Below, in pieces: positions 1 through 9,850 of a stretch of 64,000 nucleotides of DNA. Both the position numbers and the translations under genes were made by a program. The DNA comes from Peromyscus leucopus. Its lineage: Eukaryota > Chordata > Mammalia > Rodentia > Cricetidae. How positions within the stretch are numbered: the stretch's first letter is position 1; the number at the start of each line of letters is the position of its first letter. A model generated the notes under the pieces. It was not told the origin of the DNA and did not search any database. It saw only the letters and a list, made by a program, of their open reading frames with translations. The stretch covers positions 143,185,319-143,249,318 of the forward strand of contig NC_051063.1 of the NCBI RefSeq assembly GCF_004664715.2, given 5' to 3'.

Positions 1-1503
1 CTATGTTCTAGTCACTGGACAAAATGGGAGACATGAAATGCAGGACTAGTGAGTTTTGCTCAAGTGGATGGAAAGTGAAACAATGGGAAGAACCCATGAT
101 ATTTTCAAGGAAATACGCTGCTTCAAGTGCCACAATAGCAAATGGCGGTATAGAAAAGACAATTAAGAAAATTGAGGCTCTTGGCATTAGGGTGGAGGGA
201 AAAGGTAAGGTTCGGCATGGCTTGGAGCTAAAATCACATGTGAACAGGATATAGTTACTTCCCGAATCTAATTTCCTTTCAGTTCAGCAGAGGTGTGAAA
301 GGTGACCTTGGCCTTCTTCCTTGGCTCTGCAAATGGTGTAAGTGGGCCCATTCACTGCCCTCATATAAGAAGTGGCCAAAACAGATTCTCAACTAACAAA
401 TACAAGTGCTTGCTAACTGTGAAGGCTGTGGCTTTAGGTTACAATATAGTTTGGTCAGGGGTCTCCTGCTTGTTTGTGTCGGTATGTGCTACATCTCCTA
501 AGATGGAGGGCAAGGAGGATGCTTTTATCATTTCTTACCTGAGCTGGCCTGACATAAAACTAAGTGAAGAAGCAAAGGAACATAAAAGTGTGAGTGGTTT
601 TACAAAAAGGATTTTCCACTTACGTTTCATATATTATAAACTGAAATTTGGGGGTTTGCTGTTTTTCTTCTCTAAAGAAGGTGTAAGAGTTCACAGAATC
701 ACTTTTTTAAAAATCTAAGACTTCAATTGGAGTTCTGCCTTTCTGCTTGGGACCTTTTGACTTCCATACTCAGTTTATTTAAAATGTGTGAAATATTCAG
801 AATCACTTTCTGGATTTAATTAAGGAGGGAGAAAAGTTTCAGTTCAGGCAGTATACACTCAGTGTCATGGGCATAGTTTTGCTTACCACGATCTGCCAGT
901 TGAATGGATCTTTCTCCACCTAATGCGGAGGTCTTTTAAAGTAACAACTCTTTTTAAAGGTACCTATTGTAAAAATCATTTGCCAGCTTAATGCACCAAG
1001 AGCTAAATAATAACATGAAGTGAAGACCCTGATAGAGAATGTAGTGGGGAATGCGTCTTGTTGAGTACCCACTGCATGTGTAGCCTGTATTGTTAGTTGC
1101 TGAAGGAGACAGATGTGGAAGAAATTACATCATTTTCTCGGAGTCTTTCAAAGTGGGCAAGGAAACCAGGCTGATGGAAGTAAATACAGAAAGTCAACAA
1201 TTTCTAACTTACTTACTACCTTCTGGGTGCCCAGGAGAAAGGCACAAGGGTGGGAATTGATTTGAAATTAAGTAGTGGGAAAAATTAGGGATAGACCCAA
1301 GACTGGGAGTCATAATTTAGAACAGGCACAAGTTAATGGTGAACTACAGTGGTTCACAGGATCCCCCAATGTAAAATCTTTTAGAAATTAATTAAGAAGT
1401 AAATATTATCTTTATGAGAAAATGTTTAGTTTCTAAAGATAATTGTGAAGTATGGCAGAGAGCAAAGTCCTGAGTATCCTTCACACGTTCATGTCCATGG
1501 TTC
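1..1503. other. Unique non-coding sequence
   Basis: No repeat family or exon is recognisable here. Open frames of 76 and 138 codons lie on the + strand, but they are low-complexity in character and match no family I know. A pyrimidine tract ending in CAG near 270-281 resembles a splice acceptor, but no supporting coding frame or clean donor follows it. Confidence 0.5.
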
Positions 1504-1521
1504 TTTTTTTTTTTTTTTTTT
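1504..1521. repeat. Poly-T tract (T18)
   Basis: Uninterrupted run of 18 T. No SINE or LINE body is recognisable on either side, so it may be a simple homopolymer or the tail of an eroded minus-strand insertion. Confidence 0.9.
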
Positions 1522-1611
1522 GAATTTGAAATACATGGCAGCAGAGGACATGAAAAACATCAGATTTTACTACACCAAGATAATTTTATGCTGATGTGTG
1601 CTTGATCCCCT

Positions 1612-1712
1612 GAAGGCAGAGCTTTGTAGTGGGTTTGTTTTATTCATTTCTGTATGTTCTGTCCTGGGACAGGGTAGGTATGCAATAAAAATGATTGAGT
1701 TACCCAAGGCAG
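1612..1712 (+). repeat. Possible L2 3'-end relic
   Basis: The order of words resembles the conserved 3' end of LINE2: a TTTATTCATTTCTGTAT stretch, then CACAGGGTAGGT-like sequence, then GCAATAAAAATG. The match is short and diverged. It is judged from memory of the consensus. Confidence 0.35.
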
Positions 1713-4700
1713 AAGAGAATGCAAGCACTCTATAGAGCAAATGCTGCAGGACAATGGACAGAATATCAATCCCTGCTGCCAATAACAACATTTTTACTTC
1801 CAATAGACTGAACTTTTTAAACAAAGAGATAGAACTTAGCACCCACTCCATTCTCAATGATGACCTGTGGACCAATGAGTGCAAACTGTTTTTTAATCAG
1901 ATCTGCTGTGTGATGCAATAGTTATGTTGAATTAGAAATTTTCATGAATTTCTCCATTCACATGAAAATTTGTTTTGTGAATCCAAAGAAAATATTTGTG
2001 ACTTTTAAAACGTGGATAAGTAAAAAACAATGAATATACTTGTTTTGGAATTCTCATTAAAATATTTCTGCTTCAATACATGTTAAACTGTAGCCTTCAC
2101 CTTTTTAAAAAAGCAGGTTGTATGTATTGTCTAGTGATATCTACGACTGTATTTATTTAAGGAAATTGATGAAGCAACGTGGAAAACTGTAGGATTGAAA
2201 AACCATTTGCAAGGGGCAGAAGGGAAAAGAACCTGAAGCTTGATATGCTGAAGGAAAAGAATGGAGGGTGTTGAGTGCTTGTGCCCCATGCCTATCTCTC
2301 TGCTGAGGACTGAGTGGGTGTGTGTTACTGCCGTTTGCTCCGATGTATGTGCAGAGGATGAGAATGCCCACACATAGGAACTTCCACTAATGAAAGAAAA
2401 GAAAACCAGAGAAACTTTTAGATGACCATGATAATTTTATGATTCGATTTTGAAAAATGTATTTCTTTATACATGGATTTTCTTATAAATATGCAAGGGA
2501 AAATATGTTACATAATCTGTTCTAGCCCAGAAGACAAGCCATAATTGAGCAAAGTGAATGGCAAGATATAGTCAATTAGTCAAAAAGTTTTAGTACTTTT
2601 CACCTATTCATAATCATTGGAATTCCAAGAGTTATTTGCAGACCTAATGTGATATTAAATTTTGCCAGGTTGAGAAGCTGTCTGATTCAGAGCACGCATC
2701 TTCTTGGAAAAGATTGATGAGCATCTCGGTATAGAACCTGGATGTACCAAAGTCAAGGATCTCTATTTCATCAAAAATGTACCAAACCATTTCCAAACAT
2801 TTCTGCCCACCTGATGCAGTACAAGTTCATGTCAGAGCACATCTCAGGGCCCAGACATTTTGCTAGAATGTCTTAGTCCAATAACCTGATATTCTACCTG
2901 ACTGCTGGTTTATTAACATGAGATTCATTCAGCATAGTCCATTGGGTTAAAAAAGAACACTTGTTCTGATTAAGATGATGGCAATCTCAAAGCTTCATTT
3001 TAACACTCTATGTTTCCCATGAAATTTTCTTGATGTTCCTTTCCCTTCTCAAATGAAGTGTTATGTGAGTCAAGCAAAAAAGCTTCCCTGAGCTTCTCCC
3101 ACAGACATTAACTGGTGGAAACACCTCTCTGATCACTTTGGAGATACACACATAATGAAGATGTCACTTAAAATGTATGTGCATTTGGGATTCACAAAGA
3201 AAAGTAATATGTAGCAATGATATCTTTGATCATGGAAAGAACTTAGACATCCAGGCACTGTGTCCAAGGTAGTTATAATCAGCCATTTTCGATTCCCAGT
3301 GCACAAATCATTTCATGCCTTCTACAACCCAAGCCCTGCTGTTGGGCTTCAGAAGCAATTTCAGCAGCAAAATAAGGTGCTTTTCTTCAATTTTCAAGCC
3401 ATTTGTATGAGGTTAGTGTTGTTTACCCACCTGGTACACTGATATTTACATACCCCTTTAAAGAAAATTGGTAGGTATGATTTATGGAGTACTGTAAGAG
3501 CACAATTTTCCATGTAGTGCACCTAATCTGAAAGGTCACTTGCAAAGGTCACTCTGGCCATACAAATACCAAGTCTTCTCTTTGGAATAAGTTAGGATAT
3601 TCATTTTTCTTGGAAAATGTCAGCAGTACCCTACTCCAGGGGTTAGTTTATGCAGATAAATGCGTAAGCCTTTAATCTTAGAGCAGAAATACTCTACACA
3701 ATTGTAAAGGCACTCCATCGATCACTGTTAAGACCTGTAATTTGTTTTTATTTAAATCTCAAGCCAGGGTGGAGTGGGCAACAGTACCATTAACATGGTA
3801 GCTCACATATAAGCTGAGATCAAGGCACATAAACACATTTAGACTCTCAACCCAGGTGGCTGGCCTGTGGGGCAGCTGGAACACACAGGACCCTTCTTCT
3901 GCTCTTCATGCTGTTTCTGCACTTGCTCTTTCTGCAGATAGAGGCTTACTGCCCAGCCTGGTGCATGGGAAATTGCCCGGTAAGATTCCTCTCCCACAGG
4001 CATTTTCTCTGGCCATGAAAACACACTTGCCAGAATTCCACTGAATAAAACATTACTACTTATCATTAACTTAAGGGCTCCCACCAAAGAGGAAACTCTA
4101 ACAAATATGTCCACTGTGAATTTATTTATTTTCTCCAAAGAATAGTCACAGGGGAAGAAAATGTCTGTTTTTCCCATAATGAAGCACCTCCCATCTTAAG
4201 ACTTAAATTCTTAATTGACAAGAGCAACAGCACATGGCTACTTGTGTTTAGTACATGTTGGCACTTTATACACATTTGCCTTCTTTCATCCTCTGTAAAA
4301 GCTGTTCTTGAAACTCAAAACTCACCCCAAATTATGATTATCTGAAAGACACATATAAATACCAAATTCAGAAGACATTCCTAAAATGCAAAATATGATC
4401 ATTACTCCATGAGTAAAGAAGGGATTGCAAAAAGGCATTCCTGCCCATTTCCTCAGATGAAGTGTTACTGATAAAAATTGGTGCTTATGGGAGATGTCGG
4501 GGTAACAGTATACTATTCCTTGGGTTTTTCCAGTTAGTTTACATGTTTGCATGATCTTAATATTATCAAAGCAGGAAGAGGTTATAACCAGATATACAAT
4601 AGATTCCCCCTTGAAGATGCAGACAGCAATGTGGAGATACTTTTTAACACTATTTTATGCTTTTTTCAGAAAGAGAATGTAACAATATGTCAGATTGGAT

Positions 4701-5024
4701 CAAAGCATTGTGTGCATGTGCTTAAGTGTGAGCATGTGTATGTTTGTATTGCCCCCTTTTGCTTTAAAGATTTAAGTGAGATCAGTCATTTGCTCATATA
4801 TATATATATAGTATTAATTCTCCTAAACTGACTTAAGTGTTTAATTTTAAATATCATTATTTTAAACCACCACTGGTATGCTTAAAAATAATGGTAAAAT
4901 GTCCATAGTAAAGAATCACTCATTCCCTGGTGATAAAAACAAACCAGTTTCCTAGCTCATCATGACAAACATTTAGCTACGACACTGTCCTGAACCCAGA
5001 AAACACAGTGCACATTGAAACTGT
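1713..5024. other. Unique AT-rich sequence, no gene seen
   Basis: About 3.3 kb without a recognisable transposable element. Small open frames on both strands (longest 112 codons, minus, 3839-4177) resemble no known protein. The only simple repeat is a short TA run at 4796-4810. Confidence 0.45.
4796..4810. repeat. (AT)n microsatellite, about 7 units
   Basis: Uninterrupted alternating AT/TA run directly visible in the sequence. Confidence 0.9.
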
Positions 5025-5184
5025 TCCCTTTTAAGCTCATGCCTCAAGTAACTCAAACTTATATCCAAACACTCCTTTGTCTTCCATTTCTAAATTTGCT
5101 CCTATTTACATCTTCAATTACTGGTGACTACTTCCTTCCTGTTGCTCAAGCCAAGGGTCTGGGAGTCTTTTTCAATTCCATTTT
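5025..5184 (+). repeat. L2-type LINE relic, 5' segment
   Basis: The sequence contains a diverged version of a phrase well known from L2: TTGCTCAAGCCAAGGGTCTG followed by GGGAGTC and a pyrimidine-rich run. It continues at about 5396 after an inserted SINE. Eroded L2 copies like this predate the placental radiation. No reading frame is maintained. Confidence 0.55.
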
Positions 5185-5395
5185 TAGTTAGAAAAAAAGT
5201 CTATTATTATTAGTGTATGTGAGATGTGCATGTTCATGCCACAGCACATGCATGTAGGCCAGAGGACAACTTTGTAGACTCAGGCCCTTCCTTCTACCTT
5301 CTCACGGACTCCATGGATAGAATATGAGTCCTCAGGTATACATCACTGGGTGGCAAACACCTTTCTTTGTTGAGCTTTCTCATTGGCTGCCTATT
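5185..5395 (-). repeat. tRNA-derived SINE (B2/B3-type), minus strand, inside L2
   Basis: Read on the minus strand this gives a GAGAAAGCTCAAC-like promoter start, a body with AAGGAAGGGCCTGAGTC and AAAGTTGTCCTCTGGCC, then TG-rich sequence and an A-rich end. It is the same family as the split SINE at 7391-7860. On the + strand it starts with an A/TTA-rich stretch at about 5190-5210. Family assignment is from memory; boundaries are accurate to about 10 bases. Confidence 0.65.
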
Positions 5396-6065
5396 CCTTT
5401 TTGTCTCACACTCTGTACACCCATGGGTCTGAGAATCGGCTGGCTTGGAATTCACACTGACTTCTTTTTATTGCCATTATCATGGCTACTCTGGTGCAAG
5501 ACCCTCCCTGAGTCACAGTAATATTCTAGTATTTTTTTTTTCATATTACGACTGTAGAGCTAAGCTTTTCATAATTACAAATTCAATTAGATTATTTTAC
5601 CATTTGGCTGAAAATGCTTCAGCACTTTCAAAATGCTTTACGAGGCCCTACCTTTGCGGCCTCTCTGTCTGCTCTCTCCTCGTCCACACCCCCAGCTTCT
5701 GTCTCTTGTCCCCTTGCTCACTCTCCTAAGTGAGTCAGGACTCACCCTGGCTGTTCCTCTGCCCAGCTGGACTCCTCATATCCTTTAGGGCTCTACTCAC
5801 ACAGCCCTTCTCCATTTCTGTCTCACACCCTTTGGCCCCCATGACGGGTTGCTATCCTACCACTCTTCTCTGCTGGTTTTATTCCCACAGCACTCACCAC
5901 CATCTGACATAGCATATGTTTGACTTAGAGCATTGTTTACTGCCTCTCTCCCCCTGTGTAAGATAGAAATCCCTGAGAGCCAGGGTTTCTGCCTATTTTG
6001 TTTACTGCTCCATCCTTAGTGCCTAGAAAAATGTTTAGCATGGGTAGATCTTCAAATATAAATAT
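5396..6065 (+). repeat. L2-type LINE relic, 3' segment
   Basis: This continues the L2 phrase order after the SINE. Landmarks are ATTGCCATTATCATGGCTAC, then AAAATGCTTTACGAGGCCCTACC, then a CACCATCTGACATAGCATATG-like segment near 5900, then GAGAGCCAGGGTTTCTG, and finally CTTAGTGCCTAGAAAAATG. The last part matches the conserved 3' end (stepwise GAGGGCAGGG ... CAGTGCCTGGCAC). The open frames here at 5324-5912 are products of pyrimidine-rich L2 sequence, not genes. Confidence 0.65.
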
Positions 6066-6334
6066 TTGGCAGTTGAATTGACAAATGCTTTTAGCTACAT
6101 TCGATATGCCAATAATCCTATAGTTATATCCTTTCGCTTAGGGAGTTTGTCCCAGAATGTGTAAGGTTTAAGAATCATACAATTGCCTCTACAAGTTAAT
6201 ATTTCTTCAGTGAAGCTTAAGAACCAAGAGGGAAATTGGAGAACAGAGGTAACCTCCTATCCAGCCAGGTTGAGTTTGGTCAGTAATAATGGATTGAATT
6301 AAGGTCTTGACCTTGAGTGAGGAAAGACCATAAG
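6066..6334. other. Unique spacer between L2 and MIR
   Basis: No recognisable element or exon. Confidence 0.4.
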
Positions 6335-6500
6335 GGATGAGATCCTTAGAAGGGAAGTTTGGGTTCAAATTCCACCACTACTACTTACACGTTGTGTGGT
6401 CTGACATACACTGTGGGCTTTATGACCTCGGTTCTTCTTGGTGAAATGGAGCTGTGCAATAATCTCCACTCAACAGATTTGTAGTGCAGATGATATGCCT
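6335..6500 (+). repeat. MIR SINE, + strand, diverged
   Basis: Matches the MIR word order: GGGTTCAAATTCCACCACTAC, then ACTTACACGTTGTGTGGTCTG, then GACCTCGGTTCTTCTTGGTG, then AAATGGAGCTGTGCAATAAT. The core (CTCGGTT...CTT...GTGAAATGG, the CTCAGTTTCCTCATCTGTAAAATGG motif) is recognisable but strongly diverged, as expected for this old family. Confidence 0.65.
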
Positions 6501-7390
6501 AATGTCAAATTCTGCATCTATCACAATTACTAAGGAAATCATATGGAGGCCACATGTTTTCTTTTATGCCATGCATGATTCCAGAGAATGTACATTACCT
6601 TGGCTCCCATGCTAGAGGCTACAGACCTGTAGTGACCATAGCTGCATCTGAATTCCATAGCCTGACTCTAAAAAATATGGCCTCTACCTAGAATCATCAT
6701 CATTTAAGGTAATACTAAAATTCCAGTCATCACATATTCCATAATTATAAAATGCTGAAATACAAACTGTAAAAATAAGCAAAGGAAATATTTCATTGGC
6801 CCATTTCAATCTGAGGAAATGTCTATCATGCCTCAGTGGTCAAATATCACCCACTGTTTGCTTATCTATAGTTTTTATGCTATGAATGCTTTCTGAATTT
6901 TTAAGTTGTTACAAATCAGAGAAAGAGTAATATTTTGAACATACAAAATTAAATGAGATAGAAATTTCTATATCCATTGATAAACTTCCAGATTCTAGCC
7001 ATGTTGATATATTCATATTTACTCTCTGGCTACATTTGTGGCACAGTATTAAAATTAAATAGCTAAGGCAGAAAATTCTTAGGTCACAAAGCACAAAAAT
7101 TTGATATCTTTTTCTGCAAAAAATGTTGGTTGACCTATGCTCTATAAAACTAATACTTCAACTCACTAGTTTGTAGAGATGAGTAGAAAAAGAATTGACA
7201 TTGGCAGGGTCCTGAACCCAGGATGAACATGTCCCTACATCACAGCTGCTTAAATTGCACATGTATTAAGGCAAGAAGATAGCAATGAGAACATAGATCT
7301 TGTCCATAGTCTCTGGACACTCTTTTTCCCTTTATCCCCTGAGCAAAGTGGTAGAAAAAAAATTGTATGTCTCCAGAAAAGAAGACCTAC
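6501..7390. other. Unique AT-rich sequence
   Basis: No element recognised. A minus-strand frame of 61 codons (6909-7094) is not protein-like. Confidence 0.4.
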
Positions 7391-7458
7391 TGGGTTGATC
7401 AGATGGTTCAAGAGGTAAAGGCACTTGCCATCAAGCCTGACGATCTGAATTTAGCACT
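7391..7458 (+). repeat. B2/B3-type SINE, 5' half (split by insertion)
   Basis: Begins with GGGTTGATCAGATGGTTCAA and continues GAGGTAAAGGCACTTGCCAT then CAAGCCTGACGATCTGAATT. This is the tRNA-derived head of a rodent SINE, with its A and B promoter boxes. The body resumes at about 7781 after an unrelated 320-bp insertion. Confidence 0.75.
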
Positions 7459-7780
7459 GTGGTGGTTTGAAAGCAAATGGCCTCCAAAGGGAGTGGGACT
7501 ATGAAGAGGTGTGGCCTTGTAGGAGGAAGTGTGTCACTGTAGGGTGGGCTTTGTGGTTGTTTCTCAAGCTTCACTCAGTGTGACCGTCAGTCTACTTCCT
7601 CTGTCTTCTGGTCAAGATGTAGCCAGCTCCATGACTGCCTGCATGTTGTCATGCTCTCGGTCAAGATGACAATGGACTGAATCTGGAACTGTGAGTGAGT
7701 CATCCTCAATTAAAGGTTTTCCTTTTAAGATTTGCTGTGGTCATGGTGTCTCTTCACAGCAACAGAAATCCTAAGACAAA
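7459..7780. mobile_element. Rodent non-autonomous repeat (URR1-like, probably hAT-Charlie), nested in SINE
   Basis: Starts GTGGTGGTTTGAAAGCAAAT and includes GAGGTGTGGCCTTGTAGGAG, then GAAGTGTGTCACTGTAGGG. It ends TCATGGTGTCTCTTCACAGC followed by AACAGAAATCCTAAGACA. This word order is that of a very common rodent medium-reiterated repeat that I associate with URR1, but the family name needs a search. It interrupts a SINE cleanly: the SINE head ends at about 7458 and its body resumes at about 7781. It therefore inserted after the SINE did. Confidence 0.6.
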
Positions 7781-7860
7781 CACCTAGGTTGCATCTAGTG
7801 GAAGGAGAGAACTGACTCCCACAAGTTGTCCTGTAGCCTTCAAAAGTATAATCTCCACAA
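7781..7860 (+). repeat. B2/B3-type SINE, 3' half (split by insertion)
   Basis: Resumes the SINE body after the nested element: CTAGTGGAAGGAGAGAACTG then ACTCCCACAAGTTGTCCTGT. These are diagnostic of the same family as 5185-5395, read in the opposite orientation. Confidence 0.75.
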
Positions 7861-8271
7861 ACTTATTTGAGTGAATAATATAAAAGTAGCTAAATACAGT
7901 AATAATAAAGAAGTTCCTGTGAATTCAACATCTTTTTGCTTCACTCTGTCTTTAAGTGGGACTCTGGGTCCCAGATGGACACAGAATAGAGACTCAAATG
8001 CAAAATTCTCTACTAAAATTAATTATTGGAGTTAGTTTCTCCTTCAGAATTGTGGAGGGGTGTGAATGATTACTACATTGGGGGGAGGATGGGTTGCCTT
8101 GCTCTGACTTGATGCTTTTTCTTTCCCTGTTCAGTTCCCTTACTGATTCAAAGTTAGCATTTTCCTGTCTTTCTTTTCAATGCCCCTCAGTGACTCACTG
8201 AATTAGAATTCACTACTTCTCTAAAATAGAAAAGTTTTTATTTGTATAAAGACAGTGGCAGAATGGGTGAA
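7861..8271. other. Unique spacer before solo LTR
   Basis: No element or exon recognised. Confidence 0.4.
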
Positions 8272-8277
8272 GGACAG

Positions 8278-8749
8278 TGTGGTTGATATATTGTGCATCC
8301 CAATAAACTTATCTGGGGCTCAGAGAACAGCCATAATATTAAACATAGAGGTTAGACAGTCGTAGCACATGCCTTTAATCCTAGCATTCCAGAGGCAGCG
8401 ATCTGTCTGGATCTTTGTGAGTTCAAAGTCACACTGGAAAGAGCCAGGCGTGGTGGTAACAAGAGCCTTTAATCCCAGGAAGTAATGGCAGGAAGCAGAA
8501 AGGCATTTAAGGAGTGAGGATGAGGAACTAGAGCCTGGTTAAGCTTTTAGGCTTTTGAGCAGCAGTTCAGCTGAGATCCATTTGGATGAGGACACAGAGG
8601 CTTCCAGTCTGAGGAAACAGGATCAGCTGAGGGACTGGCAAGGTGAGGTGGCTGTGGCTTGTTCTGCTTCTCTGATCTTCCAGCATTCACCCCAATACCT
8701 GGCTCTGGGTTTGTTTTTATTAATAAGAACTTTTAAGATTCATGCTACA
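8278..8749. mobile_element. Solo LTR, ERVK-like, with internal B1-like modules
   Basis: This 472-bp element starts TG (TGTGGTTGATATATTGTGC) and ends CA (ATTCATGCTACA). It is flanked by a perfect 6-bp direct repeat, GGACAG, at 8272-8277 and 8750-8755; 6 bp is the usual duplication size for class II (ERVK) elements. Inside are two B1-related segments (CACATGCCTTTAATCCTAGC and GCCAGGCGTGGTGGTAAC...TTTAATCCCAGG). No second LTR or internal viral region flanks it, so it is a solo LTR left by recombination. Transcriptional orientation is uncertain: AATAAA-like words occur near both ends on opposite strands. The 94-codon frame inside it is incidental. A related copy in inverted orientation lies at 37687-38158. 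Confidence 0.75.
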
Positions 8750-8755
8750 GGACAG

Positions 8756-9699
8756 CTTTGGGAAGACACTGGGGAATGTCAGCATATTTACAGAACTGGA
8801 TTCATAACCCTTCTACACTGTTCTCCTTCCCATTGGTAGCAATTCTCATAGACACAACTGCTGGCCATAGCCCCAACATCCACTTCTGGTCTTGATCAGG
8901 TGAATGGGCCATGTCTGAAGGCACACAAAGCTTACTGACCTCTAATATGAGATCCATGAAGGTCAGGAAAGACCAGACCTACTTTCCCAGCCTTCCCCAA
9001 AAAGGGCTCTTAAAAGCTAAGGACAGCCATTTCACTGAACTTTTAGTTTAATTGATGTATAAGGTATGGATTCCTACTCTTACATACAGATGCATTAATT
9101 ACATGGAATTGAATACAATGCTCTTTTTTACTTCTGCTGTTTTTAAATAACATTATAATTTTTCTTTCCTGTAATAAAAACATGTAGAAGTGTAGATTGT
9201 TTCCTAACAACTGATTCAAAATAACCCTGTTAATGTGATGCCTGTGTCCTGGTGTCTGGTAGGTATTAGTGTTCTTGCACATTGTCATTGTGATGGGGAT
9301 TGTATGATTGAGGAAAGCTATCGGAATCCAGATGGCAGGTTTTCTGCTATTTCTCAGTGGGTGATTGAAATTTGGGAAGCAGGTGATGTAGTTCTTGTTA
9401 AGGGTGGCAGCCTCGGCAGGTGCTAAGCAGCATGGTAGGTGGGTATTACGTGTGGTCCCCCAGCTCATAGCAAAGGATACAGACCTTCACTCACTCTAGC
9501 CCCTCTCACTGTTGAACTTGCCATTGTGGAGGAGAGAGTATTGTGTTCAGCTTGCCAACCTTCTGAGCTCCCAATTTTGTCGCCACCCTGGTTGTTAGTA
9601 CCTTCTTCTACATCACTGAGAAACATACAAGTCATAGGAGAAGAGTGGGTAGCTCCTAGATAGGAAGCCTTTCTCTCCCCCCCCCCTCTGGTTTTAGGG
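8756..9699. other. Unique sequence with overlapping small open frames
   Basis: A 141-codon minus-strand frame (9043-9468) overlaps + strand frames of 63 and 74 codons. None has a recognisable domain, signal peptide or family resemblance. No repeat is recognised. An eroded processed pseudogene is possible but unsupported. Confidence 0.35.
9679..9688. repeat. Poly-C tract
   Basis: A run of about 10 C inside a CT-rich stretch. Confidence 0.75.
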
Positions 9700-9850
9700 A
9701 GTATTTAAAACAGACTTATCCCTTACTAGTTCTGTGACTTTAGGCAAGTTGTAGAGCCTCTCTGGGTCTCAGTTTTATCATTTATCAAAGGGGATGATGA
9801 TCATTTTTACATTTTTGGCCTTCAGTGAAGACTAGGTAAGGTAGGTCATA
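9700..9850 (+). repeat. MIR SINE, + strand
   Basis: A good match to the MIR core: TTACTAGTTCTGTGACTTTA, then GGCAAGTTGTAGAGCCTCTC, then TGGGTCTCAGTTTTATCATT, then TATCAAAGGGGATGATGATC. The conserved phrases GTGACCTTGGGCAAGT and CTCAGTTTCCTCATCTGTAAAATGG are easily aligned to it. Confidence 0.85.

Noticed and set aside
270..345. Possible small exon after a TTTCCTTTCAG tract
   Set aside because: No clean GT donor, no conserved frame and no neighbouring exon; acceptor-like tracts are common by chance.
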